Below, piece by piece: positions 1-8,738 of a DNA stretch of 64,000 bases; within the stretch, counting starts at the first letter, position 1, and every line of letters begins with the position of its first letter. The translations under genes and the position numbers were made by a program. The notes under the pieces were generated by a model. That model saw only the letters and a list, made by a program, of their open reading frames with translations, did not search any database and was not told the origin of the DNA. The stretch covers positions 1,240,001 through 1,304,000 of the forward strand of contig NZ_JAJEJP010000002.1 in the NCBI RefSeq assembly GCF_021390495.1, given 5' to 3'. The DNA comes from Paraburkholderia sp. ZP32-5. GTDB taxonomy: Bacteria; Pseudomonadota; Gammaproteobacteria; Burkholderiales; Burkholderiaceae.

Positions 1-297
1 GCAATTTCAAAAATACGAAGGTCGATTCAACGGACAGGCCCTTTCGGTGTGCCTGGTTGAGCCGATCTTGACGGCGACCAACTTCTACACCGGAGTATTC
101 GTTGGGAAAAATGGCGGCTATGCGTTTCAATTTATCTCGTATGGAACCGCGTCAAAGTCCGGCTCAACAAGGCCGGGATTCTAACGATTCTTGAGTACAG
201 TACCAGCGATCCAGATAATCCGGACTATTCGTTGAATCAATATTTGTGGAATGGTCAGGCGTTCATCTTCTATCACACGGTGCCACTGCGTAACTGA
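1..297 (+). pseudogene. 3' end of an unidentified gene, apparently frameshifted
   Basis: The window opens inside a reading frame (from base 2) that ends at a stop at 182-184. The +1 frame then continues in protein-like composition (ILEYSTSDPDNPDYSLNQ) to a stop at 295-297. Joining the two near base 166 gives one plausible C-terminus, so I read this as a single gene with a one-base frameshift, either real or a sequencing error. I do not recognise the family. It lies 16 bases before a PAAR gene, a place where T6SS effector or accessory genes often sit, but that is context only. The 5' end is outside the window. Confidence 0.35.
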
Positions 298-313
298 ACC
301 CACAACAAGTTAG

Positions 314-574
314 ATGAAATCCCCCATCCGCAAAGGCGACAAACTCGAACACGGCGGCGAAGTCACCGGCGGCTCACCATGGTTCGAAGTAATGGGCCGC
401 CCGCTTGCCCGGAAGGGCGACGAGGCGATCTGCGAGCAGCGCGGGCCGACCGCAATCGACGAGGGTTACGCCAAATTTCCCGATCGCGACGGCAAGGAGG
501 TTGCCTTCCATCATTACCGCTGCGCGTGTGGCTGCCGTCTGCTCTCGTCGCTCATGAATTTCAACATCGAGTAA
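314..574 (+). CDS. PAAR-domain T6SS spike-tip protein
   Basis: This 86-residue protein is close to the usual size of stand-alone PAAR proteins, which cap the VgrG spike of the type VI secretion system and can carry effectors. It starts KSPIRKGDKLEHGGEV, has the glycine-rich repeats typical of the fold, and ends in a Cys-rich segment (CACGCR) that fits the metal-binding tip. The stop codon overlaps the next start (TAATG at 572-576), so it is translationally linked to the DUF2875-like gene and then to the IcmF-like gene. The assignment is from family features and neighbours. No extended toxin domain is present, so it is probably structural or an adaptor rather than an effector. Confidence 0.75.
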   Translation: MKSPIRKGDKLEHGGEVTGGSPWFEVMGRPLARKGDEAICEQRGPTAIDEGYAKFPDRDGKEVAFHHYRCACGCRLLSSLMNFNIE

Positions 575-1854
575 TGCCAGTTGATCTTTCTCCCGCCGGA
601 CGCCCCAGCGGGTATCCGCCCAGAATGCGTTTCTGGCCATGGGCGGCAAAGTGGTTCGTGTGCAACGTGTTCGGTTCGGTGTGTGTGCTGCTTGCGTGGC
701 CGAAGGGTGAGCCTGCGCGTGGTCTCGAATTCTGGAGTTGGATTGTCGGAGCACCGAACGGCGTGTTTCTGGTCCTGCTCGGCTTGGCCCGGGCAGGTTA
801 CGAGATCCTGTGGTATCGCTCGTACTGGCGCAACCATCATCGCGACCGCTGGCTTGCGGAAAAAATCCGGCTCGCACAGCGCCCGCTGCATGTAGTTGGT
901 GCCGGGTATTGCCTGCCGCTCGCGGGCAAATCCCTTGTCGGCGTTCTTGCAGACAAGCAGTCGCTCCTGAAGATGCAGAGCCCCCGACATGGCTCAGGTA
1001 AGGTCTCGTGCAGCCGCTTTGAGGACCGTGACCCCCTGCTGGCCGGGCTGCCAGTGGCGGGTGAAGACGATAGCGAGGGCGACGACGCTGGCGTGCTGGT
1101 GAAGGTTGCTCCCGCTGTCCAGATGATCCGTGTTGCGCTTGAACCGCTGGTCGGCAATATTCAAGCGCTGACCCGATACGAAAAGCCTTACTGGCCGCAG
1201 GTACGCGTGCTGGCCGTGCCGGAGACTGCCGACCTGTACGTGGCCCATGTTCGGGAGGCTTTGCGGCTGGCTGCGCTTCCACCACTCGATGTTCAGGCTG
1301 TCCCCGCGACCGATGGTCTGCTCGTGGCCGACAGCTGGCTCGACGCGCGCGAGAGCCGTCCGCTTCTTGCGGTCGCCGCAGCATGGTACGACGATGCCAT
1401 CGACGAAGGCTGTGCCGAAGGCAGCGTCGCCGTGCTGCTCGATCCCGGTTACTTTCGGCTTCCGCCCGAAGTCCGCCGCAAGGCTGTGTTGCACCGTCCC
1501 GTCCAGGCCATCAATGGCGAGGCCGAGTACGGTTTTGCGAATGCCGCGATCTGGGGCAAGGCCAAGGCCGCAGCGGTGACGCGTGCGTGGATCACGCGCC
1601 CGGTTGAGCACAGCGGCCGCGCGCTCGCTGCCGCCGGTTTTCAGGCCGCGTCGAAGGACGCCGCACAGCACAGGCTCGATCGCATTGTCGGCAACATGGG
1701 CGCGGCAAACAGCCTGCTGGCGATTGCAGCTGCCATTGAGGCCGGTGCCACGGTCGGCCCACAACTGGTGGTCGATGGCCTGCAGTCAGCCATCCTCCAC
1801 GTCATACCGGCAGAACAAACCAACGCTTCCACGCATGACGACTCCCCAAAATAA
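574..1854 (+). CDS. T6SS-associated DUF2875 / Tla3-like membrane protein
   Basis: The protein has 426 residues. The start chosen is the ATG at 574 that overlaps the PAAR stop; an open frame reaches upstream to 379 but would overlap the PAAR gene. Residues about 20-65 contain two hydrophobic stretches (FVCNVFGSVCVLLAW and GVFLVLLGLARAGYEIL), so the N-terminus is membrane-anchored and the remaining roughly 350 residues form a soluble domain. Size, topology and position next to PAAR and IcmF-like genes match the DUF2875 family, which includes the type VI lipase adaptor Tla3; such adaptors guide an effector onto the VgrG or PAAR spike. No enzymatic motif is visible. I am fairly sure of the T6SS link and less sure of the exact family. 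Confidence 0.55.
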   Translation: MPVDLSPAGRPSGYPPRMRFWPWAAKWFVCNVFGSVCVLLAWPKGEPARGLEFWSWIVGAPNGVFLVLLGLARAGYEILWYRSYWRNHHRDRWLAEKIRLAQRPLHVVGAGYCLPLAGKSLVGVLADKQSLLKMQSPRHGSGKVSCSRFEDRDPLLAGLPVAGEDDSEGDDAGVLVKVAPAVQMIRVALEPLVGNIQALTRYEKPYWPQVRVLAVPETADLYVAHVREALRLAALPPLDVQAVPATDGLLVADSWLDARESRPLLAVAAAWYDDAIDEGCAEGSVAVLLDPGYFRLPPEVRRKAVLHRPVQAINGEAEYGFANAAIWGKAKAAAVTRAWITRPVEHSGRALAAAGFQAASKDAAQHRLDRIVGNMGAANSLLAIAAAIEAGATVGPQLVVDGLQSAILHVIPAEQTNASTHDDSPK

Positions 1855-4800
1855 CCTGCGGAACATGGCGCCCGAAGCCGTCGCCAGCAAACCGGCTCCG
1901 AGCCGCGTGGCGATCTGGGGCATGCCCCTCGCAGCGCTCGTCCTCGCCATTGCCGCCCTCCTGGTGGTCTGGTTCGGGAATGACCGTCTTGGCATCGCTG
2001 ATGGCGCACTTCGCACGCAGCTGTTGATCGGTATTCCGGTCGTGCTGGTTGTCGTTGTGATCGCCCATCTGTTCGCGGTATCGACGGGTGCATACGGCGG
2101 GGCCGCCAGACTGTTCCGCGCTGAAACCGGCGACCGCACGAACGCGGCGAAGCCGCCCAGGCGCGATGCGCGACTGCAGCGCGTGTACGAGGAACTACGT
2201 GTTTCGCGCGGCTGGCGCTGGCGCCACCGCCCACGCTGGCTGCTGGTGCACGGCACGGACGAGCGCATCGACCAGGTTGCCCCCGGCCTGAAACAGGCGG
2301 GGGTCATGCAAGTGGCCGACGCCATTCTGGTACACGCGTCGCCGGACGGCATCGACAGGCAGAGGTGGCTGAGCCAGATCAGACGGTTACGGTGGCGCTA
2401 CCCGGTCGATGCCATGGTGCATGTCACCCGCGCGGGCGATCCCGAAACTGAACTGCCGCGCACGCTGTCGGTAATTGCGACGGCGCTGGGCTGGGCCGCG
2501 CCGGTCACGTTCCTGCATCCGGTCGCCACACATGGCAGCCAGCCCGAACAGTTCGATGCTGTGGGTACGTTCATGCGGAACGATTCACATCGACAGACGG
2601 AGTTCGCCGCCATGTTGCCGGCGCTGCTTAACTCGGTCGAGCAGAGGTCCGCGGCCGCGGGCGTTCACCTTTGCACCCGGAATGACCTTCGGGCGACAGG
2701 GTTGATGGAAATCTCGAAGTATTTGGGCGAGCATTGCGAGCGCATCGTCAATGGCTTGCGGACGCTGGCTGCGTCGCACTGGCTACGTGCGCCGCTCGCG
2801 GGCATCATGTTCGCACCAGTTTTTCCGGGCCCTGTCGTCGCTCCTGAGCCGGTGACCAACGGTGATGGGATGTCTGTCCAGCCTATCGACGTGTCGTCAG
2901 CAGTCACGGTCGAACGCGCACAGCCTGCCGCGGTGCTGCCGGTGTGGGGCGCGATCGCGAGTGGATCGTCCGATTACCGAGGCCGACGCGTCGGGTTCTA
3001 CTGGCCCAACGCGCTGGCCACACTCGTTACGGCGGTAGCAGTTGCCTGGTGCGTATGGATGACCCTGTCGTTCATCGGGCAACAGCAACTGATGCGCGAA
3101 GCCAGACAGGTTGCGCAGACCGCCGTCGATGCAAAGCCTCAAGCGGCCGATTCCTGGCGCGCCCAGCTTGCGCTCCAGCAATTGATGGAAAAACTCGAAT
3201 ATCGCCAACATTCCGGCGCGCCTTGGTACCTGCGCGCGGGCCTGTCGCGTAACGACGATCTTCTCGCGACGCTCTGGCAGCCGTACCGTATCGCCGCGAC
3301 CGGCAACCTGCAGGCGCCGGTCGTGCGAACCATCACCGATCTGCTCAAAGCCGCGGGCAATGCTCGCGCCGACGCATTGCAGTCCCGCGACATGCGTGGC
3401 AGCACTTACGACGCACTGAAGTCTTACCTGATGCTCGGCGATCCCACTGGTGCCGACGCCGCATTCCTCCGTCACACGCTCGTCTCCCTGTGGCGACGTC
3501 CAGTAGAAATGTCCGAAGGCGAGCGGGACGATACCGGTCGTCGTCTTGCAGCTTTCTACGCCGATCACCTGAATGCGCATCCCGAATGGCGCATCGTGCC
3601 CGATGCGAGCCTTGTGAATGCGACCCGCAACATGCTGGTCACGCAGATGGGACTCGCGTCCGCCGACGACACCGTGTACCGGCGCATCCTCGACGAGGTC
3701 AAAGGCAAATATGCGGATGTATCGCTTGCGACGCTGCTCAACGGCGCCGATGCAAAGGGGCTCTTCAGCAGTTCGCTAACTGTGCCGGGCATCTACACGC
3801 GGGCAGCGTGGGACGGCATGATCGCGGACGCCATCGACAAGGCCGCAAGCGAGCGACGCGTGAGTGGCGACTGGGTGTTGACCGGCGCGCAGCCGTCGCA
3901 GACCATCGGTAACACGCTTGCACAGGGGTCGATCCGCACCGGCGCCGCGAGCGATGAAAAGCGGGCCGCCGAAGCACTGAAGCAGCGGCTTACAGCACGC
4001 TACTTCGCGGAGTACACCGCGGCCTGGCAGACCATGCTCAACAGCCTCCAGTGGCAGCCAGCGACGAACCTGAATGGCGCAATCGATCAACTCACCCGCC
4101 TCGCCGACGCGCAGACCTCGCCGCTGATCGCGTTGATGAAGTCGGTGCAGTATCAGGCACAGGCGGGACGCCCCTCGCAGGCACTCACGGACAAGCTGGT
4201 ACGCAAGGCGCAAAGTCTGATCCCCCAAGGGGACTTTCTGCAGGGCGTCGGCAACGACGACAACGCGCAGGCATCGACCGTCAATCCGCTGGACAAATCA
4301 TTCGGCCCGCTGCTCGCATTGATGGGAGAGACTGGCGGCGCCGCGACGGACGGCGCGAACGGCACAAGCGTCAACGCAGGGACGTCGGCGAATATCGCGT
4401 TGAATGGCGTGAGCCTGTCACGCTATCTGACGGCCCTCACGACGATGCGCCTGAAGCTGCAGCAGATCGCGAGCAGTCCCGACGCGCAGGCGATGGCGCG
4501 CTCGCTTGCACAGGCAGTATTTCAGGGCAAGCTCTCCGAGTTGTCGCAAGCCCGCGATGACGCGGCACTGACAGCCGCAAGTCTCGGCTCCGCATGGGCG
4601 GGTTTCGGCAAGGCGGCGTTTGAGCAGCCGCTCGAAGCCGCGTGGCAAACGATCCTGCAACCGGCCGCGGCAAGCCTGAACGAAGCATGGCGCACCAGCG
4701 TCGCCGCACCGTTCAATGCCGCGATGAGCGGTCGCTACCCATTCTTCGATACGCAGGCCGATGCATCCTTCGCCGAACTCGGCCGTTTCGTGCGTCCCGA

Positions 4801-5428
4801 CACCGGACTGATTGCCCGTTTCATGTCGACGCAACTGGCAGGTGTGCTGAAGCTCGAAGGCGATCACTGGGCGCCGAACGAACTGGCGCCGCAGGCACTG
4901 CAATTCGATCCGAAGTTTCTTGCGGGGCTGCGCCAGCTATCGACGGTCGGCGCGCAGTTCTACATGAAGGGCGATGCCAACGAACGCTTCGAGATCATGG
5001 CCTTGCCGACGCCGAACGTGACGCGCTCGGAACTGTCGATCGACGGCAAGCAGATCGTCTACTTCAACCAGCAGGAAAGCTGGACGCCGCTCGCATGGCC
5101 CGGTGACGGCCTCAACGGGCACGCCGGTCTGACGTGGCAGACAATCAACGCGGGCCTCAGGCAGGCGTTCGATTCGACGGGCGACTGGGCGTTCCTGCGC
5201 CTGCTCGCGAAAGCCGACGTGAAGCAACTGGACAGCACCCGCTACCAGCTCATGTGGAACGATGCGAATGGTGACCCGTTGCGCTACGTGCTGCGCACGC
5301 AGGTCGGAGCCGGTCCGCTCGAACTGCTGAAGCTGCGCGGGTTCCAGATGCCCGAAAGAATTTTTGTTGTCGGCAAGGCGGGGGCCGCACCGATGCTGCC
5401 TCCGCTGCCCACGGAGCTACAGCCATGA
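1835..5428 (+). CDS. IcmF/TssM-like T6SS membrane protein
   Basis: The protein has 1197 residues, the size of TssM/IcmF, the inner-membrane channel component of the T6SS membrane complex. Transmembrane segments are visible at about 26-48, 62-86 and 388-412, the usual two-plus-one topology. The C-terminal third carries the IcmF/VasK periplasmic signature beginning near residue 968 (RYPFFDTQADASFAELG), followed by the beta-rich end domain. I see no Walker A motif in the cytoplasmic loop, so this looks like an ATPase-deficient or accessory IcmF-related protein rather than the main TssM. The ATG at 1835 lies inside the end of the preceding gene (20-base overlap), which indicates coupling. A following ATGA at 5425-5428 suggests a further coupled gene has been lost. 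Confidence 0.75.
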   Translation: MTTPQNNLRNMAPEAVASKPAPSRVAIWGMPLAALVLAIAALLVVWFGNDRLGIADGALRTQLLIGIPVVLVVVVIAHLFAVSTGAYGGAARLFRAETGDRTNAAKPPRRDARLQRVYEELRVSRGWRWRHRPRWLLVHGTDERIDQVAPGLKQAGVMQVADAILVHASPDGIDRQRWLSQIRRLRWRYPVDAMVHVTRAGDPETELPRTLSVIATALGWAAPVTFLHPVATHGSQPEQFDAVGTFMRNDSHRQTEFAAMLPALLNSVEQRSAAAGVHLCTRNDLRATGLMEISKYLGEHCERIVNGLRTLAASHWLRAPLAGIMFAPVFPGPVVAPEPVTNGDGMSVQPIDVSSAVTVERAQPAAVLPVWGAIASGSSDYRGRRVGFYWPNALATLVTAVAVAWCVWMTLSFIGQQQLMREARQVAQTAVDAKPQAADSWRAQLALQQLMEKLEYRQHSGAPWYLRAGLSRNDDLLATLWQPYRIAATGNLQAPVVRTITDLLKAAGNARADALQSRDMRGSTYDALKSYLMLGDPTGADAAFLRHTLVSLWRRPVEMSEGERDDTGRRLAAFYADHLNAHPEWRIVPDASLVNATRNMLVTQMGLASADDTVYRRILDEVKGKYADVSLATLLNGADAKGLFSSSLTVPGIYTRAAWDGMIADAIDKAASERRVSGDWVLTGAQPSQTIGNTLAQGSIRTGAASDEKRAAEALKQRLTARYFAEYTAAWQTMLNSLQWQPATNLNGAIDQLTRLADAQTSPLIALMKSVQYQAQAGRPSQALTDKLVRKAQSLIPQGDFLQGVGNDDNAQASTVNPLDKSFGPLLALMGETGGAATDGANGTSVNAGTSANIALNGVSLSRYLTALTTMRLKLQQIASSPDAQAMARSLAQAVFQGKLSELSQARDDAALTAASLGSAWAGFGKAAFEQPLEAAWQTILQPAAASLNEAWRTSVAAPFNAAMSGRYPFFDTQADASFAELGRFVRPDTGLIARFMSTQLAGVLKLEGDHWAPNELAPQALQFDPKFLAGLRQLSTVGAQFYMKGDANERFEIMALPTPNVTRSELSIDGKQIVYFNQQESWTPLAWPGDGLNGHAGLTWQTINAGLRQAFDSTGDWAFLRLLAKADVKQLDSTRYQLMWNDANGDPLRYVLRTQVGAGPLELLKLRGFQMPERIFVVGKAGAAPMLPPLPTELQP

Positions 5429-5610
5429 CGGGGCGCGGGTTGTGCCACTAAGGTTTGGCCCGTCGACGCGGCTGTGGCAGGTCATCGATCCCGTGCGCAA
5501 CGGGGCGGTCGGCCGCGAGCAGACAAAGCGAGGCGTCGCAGGCAAAAAGCGTCAACCAAAAAGCCCGCGCCGCATGCAAAAAAACCATCCATTGCGCGGG
5601 CAAATTCCAA

Positions 5611-5733
5611 TTACTTCCGCAACGAATTCATATCCACCACAGCCCGATACTTCGCATCGCTCTTGAACATCCGCTCGTACGCATCATCGATCTTTTGCAT
5701 CGGAATTATCTCAATATCAGAAATAATCCCATG
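5611..5733 (-). pseudogene. 3' remnant of a zinc alcohol dehydrogenase gene
   Basis: Read on the minus strand this stretch encodes the last 40 or so residues of an alcohol dehydrogenase, ending MNSLRK and the stop. It matches the end of the intact gene at 10160-11212 with only scattered substitutions. Similarity continues downstream of the stop to about 5540, matching sequence near 10070-10159 that includes part of the dispersed repeat there. The homology breaks abruptly at 5733/5734, where a nucleoside hydrolase fragment begins. It cannot be functional because it lacks the catalytic and NAD(P)-binding domains. Confidence 0.8.
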
Positions 5734-5910
5734 AGGTGGTAATTCCGCTCGACGTAACCGGTACGGTGCAGATGGACAAGGCGCTTTACGATCGCGTCGC
5801 GCATGATCCGGCGAAGCGGACCCTCATCACGCAACTGTTCAGGAAGCTGAACGGCTATGGTTTCGACGGCAAGAACGGCTTCGAGACGAACCGGAATTTC
5901 ACGACGAACT
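5734..5910 (+). pseudogene. Internal fragment of a nucleoside hydrolase gene
   Basis: About 177 bases translate to VIPLDVTGTVQMDKALYD and onward to an FETN-containing segment. They match the interior of the intact nucleoside hydrolase at roughly 7117-7293, with estimated nucleotide identity in the high eighties by eye. The fragment has no start, no N-terminal metal-binding motif and no proper C-terminus. It is abutted on the left by the alcohol dehydrogenase remnant and on the right by a zwf remnant. The divergence from the intact copy suggests an old event or a fragment acquired from a related strain, not a recent tandem duplication. Confidence 0.8.
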
Positions 5911-6171
5911 CTGGATTTGCAGAAGGCCTTCGCCGAACGTCGCGCGAAGGCCTACGAGCGTTTGCTGATCGATGTAATCCGCGGGCGTCTGACGCACTTC
6001 ATGCGCCGCGACGAACTCGAAGCGGCATGGGCGTGGGCCGAGCCGATTCTTGACGGCTGGGCGAAGTCCGGCGAGCGGCCGCGTTCGTATTCGGCGGGCA
6101 CCTTCGGGCCGGCGGCATCGACTGCGCTGATTGCGCATGAAAATGCGGTGTGGGCGGAAGAGGAACAGTAA
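5911..6171 (+). pseudogene. zwf: 3' remnant of glucose-6-phosphate 1-dehydrogenase (zwf)
   Basis: The open frame encodes AYERLLIDVIRG, FMRRDELEAAW, YSAGTFGPAAS and a stop at 6169-6171. These are the conserved C-terminal blocks of glucose-6-phosphate dehydrogenase (compare AYERLLLD, RRDEVE and AGTWGP in the family). Only about the last 85 residues remain; the NADP-binding domain and active site are missing, so it is a remnant. It is fused out of frame to the nucleoside hydrolase fragment and is followed by a strong hairpin that may be the original zwf terminator carried along with it. Confidence 0.8.
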
Positions 6172-6189
6172 GTCGCGGGTTTCAGAAGC

Positions 6190-6238
6190 AATGGTAAAGC
6201 GGCGCGCCGTCTTGGAGATGGCGCGCCGCTTTACCATT
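6190..6238 (+). terminator. 19-bp perfect hairpin after the zwf remnant
   Basis: Bases 6190-6208 and 6220-6238 are exact reverse complements (19 pairs, GC-rich centre GGCGCGCC) around an 11-base loop. There is no downstream T-run, so it is either a terminator of the G+C-stem type or a structural repeat. Its position just after the zwf stop suggests it came with that gene end. Confidence 0.5.
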
Positions 6239-6389
6239 GGGCCGAACATCGTGAGCTGGATACCATGCTTATTCCGCGCATCGATGATGCGGTGAATGAC
6301 TGGGGCAGCATCACAGGTTGATTTCGTCCAGCGTGCGTCTATGATGATTTGCCCTGGCCGTGGCACGGCGGCATTTCAAAGAGGCATCG

Positions 6390-7535
6390 ATGAGGCGAAT
6401 TCTGATGGCATTGATCTGCGCAGCGAGCGTGACCACCGTTGTTCATCACTCCGCTTACGCCGGCAACACGCTCAATGCCCCGGCGGGTCCGCCGAAAATC
6501 ATCATCGATAGCGACTACAACACGCTCAGCGACGACGGTCAGTTGGGCGTGATGGCCGCGCAATTGCAGGCGCAGGGTTCACTGAAAGTACTCGGCATTA
6601 CCGTGGTGTCCGGCAATCAATGGCTGAAGCAGGGCGTTGCCGATGCATTGAAATCGGTCGAGCGCCTCGGTGTTGAAAACCAGGTCGGCGTGTACGCAGG
6701 CGCCAATTACCCGCTATCGCACGACTTCGCGACGATTCGGGCGGAGCTGAAAGCATTCCCCGGCGGCGACGGTTATCTCGGCGCATGGAATACGCCCGAG
6801 CCGAAATCGGATAGCGACCTCGTCGCGCCACCAGATGGTTTTGCGACCCATACGAAGGTGCAAAGCCAGAGCGCGGTGGATTTCATCGTCGAGTCGGTGA
6901 AGCGCTATCCCGGCGAGGTGACGATACTCGCGATCGGGCCGCTGACTAACATTGCATTGGCGACGCGCGCGCATCCCGAGATCGTGCCGCTGATCAAGCA
7001 AATCATTTATATGGGCGGCGCGATCGACGTGCCCGGCAATACCACGCGAACCGCCGAATTCAACTGGTGGTTCGATCCCGAAGCGGCGAAAACGGTTCTG
7101 CATTTGCCGATCAAACAGGTGGTGATTCCGCTCGACGTGACCGATACCGTGCAGATGGACAAGGCACTTTACGATCGGGTCGCGCATGATCCGGCGAAGC
7201 AGACCATCATCACGCAACTGTTCAAGACGCTGAACGGCTATGGTTTCGACGGCAAGAACGGCTTCGAGACGAATCCCAATTACACGACGAACATCTGGGA
7301 CACGCTGACGCTCGCGTATCTGATGCATCCATCGTTCGCGACGCAGACGGTCGACGAGTGGGTGGACGTGGATACGAGCTTCGGCACCAATGACGGCAAG
7401 GCAACCGGCTATACGAGTTCGCCGCCGGCGGGTTTGCGGAAGATGACGGTCGTCAAACGCTTCGACAATCCGGCCTTCTTCGATTTCTACGTGGATCTTC
7501 TGACGCGGCCGGTACCGGTCAAGCTACCGGACTGA
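6390..7535 (+). CDS. Secreted nucleoside hydrolase (inosine/uridine-preferring family)
   Basis: The protein has 381 residues. It starts with a clear signal peptide (MRRILMALICAASVTTVVHH, cleavage near AYA-GN), so it is exported. Residues 37-50 hold the family's calcium-binding aspartate motif in the form IIIDSDYNTLSDDG (canonical DxDxxxDD), followed by a GPLTNIALA block and a C-terminal domain with an H residue in the expected region. These enzymes cleave the N-glycosidic bond of ribonucleosides to a base and ribose. I chose the ATG at 6390 because it has an AAAGAGG ribosome site just upstream and begins the signal peptide; a GTG at 6360 is possible. The gene stands alone and is convergent with a LysR gene. 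A partial second copy lies at 5734-5910. Confidence 0.85.
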   Translation: MRRILMALICAASVTTVVHHSAYAGNTLNAPAGPPKIIIDSDYNTLSDDGQLGVMAAQLQAQGSLKVLGITVVSGNQWLKQGVADALKSVERLGVENQVGVYAGANYPLSHDFATIRAELKAFPGGDGYLGAWNTPEPKSDSDLVAPPDGFATHTKVQSQSAVDFIVESVKRYPGEVTILAIGPLTNIALATRAHPEIVPLIKQIIYMGGAIDVPGNTTRTAEFNWWFDPEAAKTVLHLPIKQVVIPLDVTDTVQMDKALYDRVAHDPAKQTIITQLFKTLNGYGFDGKNGFETNPNYTTNIWDTLTLAYLMHPSFATQTVDEWVDVDTSFGTNDGKATGYTSSPPAGLRKMTVVKRFDNPAFFDFYVDLLTRPVPVKLPD

Positions 7536-7571
7536 TACGCGCGTGACGAGTACCGCGCGCCTGCTCCCGCT

Positions 7572-8528
7572 TTACGCGGGATGCAGGCCACGCAGCAATT
7601 GACGCACGTGCGACAGATCCTGCTCGACATGTCCGGCGTTTTCGAACAGCTCCGCGAGCCAGTCGACGAATGCACGCACGCGCGGCGACACACGACGGTT
7701 CTTCACATACGCGACCGACACCGGCATCGGCACGGGTTTCCATTGCGGCAGGACTTCGCGCAGCATCCCCGAGTCGAGAAACGGCTGCGCGGCGATTCGC
7801 GCGGGCTGAATCAGACCGAGGCCTTGCAATCCGCAATTCAGATACGCCTGTTCGTCGCTGACCCGAACGAAGCCGTCGAGCTTGACGCTGAGCGCTTCGC
7901 CATCCACTTCGAAATCGAAGTCGCATTCGCGGCCGTTATGCGGCGAGATGAAATTGACCGCGACGTGCGCGCGCAAATCGTCGAGATCGGTGGGCGTGCC
8001 ATGACGGGCCAGATAGACCGGACTCGCGCAGGTCACGTGTTCGAGCGTGCCGAGGTGCCGCGCGACGAGATTCGAATCCGGCAATTCGCCGAGCTGGATG
8101 CTGCAGTCGATTGCTTCGGAGATCAGATCGACGCTGCGATTGCTGACACCGATCGCGAGATCGAGATTCGGATAGCGGGCATGGAAGTCGTCGAGTGCGG
8201 GCAACACGATTGCGCTGGCGACGGCGCTGGGCATTTCGATACGCAGACGGCCGGCCAGGTTATCGGTGGCATGACGGATGCTGGCTTCCATTTCGTCGAT
8301 GTCGGCGAGGATTTGCGCGCAACGTTCGTAATAGGAAGCGCCTTCCGGCGTGACGCTTAGACGGCGTGTCGTGCGCACGAGGAGCGCTGTTCCTAGCAGC
8401 GCTTCCAGGTTCTGGACGATGGTGGTTGCCGTCGCGCGCGGGATGTTCAGGGATTCCGCTGCGCGGGTGAAGCTGTTGGTGTCCACGATCCGGATGAATG
8501 TGCGCATGGCGGTTATTCTGTCAATCAT
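7572..8528 (-). CDS. LysR-family transcriptional regulator
   Basis: The protein has 318 residues, standard for LysR regulators. The N-terminal winged helix-turn-helix is clear (FIRIVDTNSFTRAAESLNIP and a following LLGTALLVRTTRRL block), then comes a substrate-binding domain. It resembles the CrgA/DhmR-like subgroup with the ending VRAFVDWLAE. The ATG at 8528 is preferred over a TTG at 8543 because a GGAG lies about 10 bases upstream. It is convergent with the nucleoside hydrolase and is separated from the alcohol dehydrogenase by the IS-bearing interval, so the target is uncertain. Confidence 0.85.
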   Translation of the reverse strand: MIDRITAMRTFIRIVDTNSFTRAAESLNIPRATATTIVQNLEALLGTALLVRTTRRLSVTPEGASYYERCAQILADIDEMEASIRHATDNLAGRLRIEMPSAVASAIVLPALDDFHARYPNLDLAIGVSNRSVDLISEAIDCSIQLGELPDSNLVARHLGTLEHVTCASPVYLARHGTPTDLDDLRAHVAVNFISPHNGRECDFDFEVDGEALSVKLDGFVRVSDEQAYLNCGLQGLGLIQPARIAAQPFLDSGMLREVLPQWKPVPMPVSVAYVKNRRVSPRVRAFVDWLAELFENAGHVEQDLSHVRQLLRGLHPA

Positions 8529-8568
8529 GGGGTGGGGCTCCAATTGAAGTGGCTTTTTTCCGCGAAGC

Positions 8569-8738
8569 TTTTTGCCTGCGGCGCCTTGGTTTTTTCGTTG
8601 TTCTTTTGGTTTTTGGCCTTTCCTTGATTTGTTATTGGTCTATTAGCGCTGCCCCTGTGCGGGGCGGCACCTACTTTCTTTGCGGCTGTGTACAGACTGG
8701 AGACATCGCTGACAGGTGTACGGGGACATGGTTGACAC
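8569..8738. repeat. Left arm of a ~170-bp inverted repeat flanking an IS481-type element
   Basis: This sequence is the near-exact reverse complement of 9916-10088. Only a few mismatches are visible, clustered near 8707-8717. It includes an outer tgtacagactggagacat block and the inner tgtacggggacat block, both IS481-like end sequences, plus an outer part (reverse complement reads aaagaaagtaggtgccgcc) that I recognise as a very common dispersed intergenic repeat in Paraburkholderia genomes. Apart from this repeat, I see no gene in 8529-8768. Confidence 0.75.
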
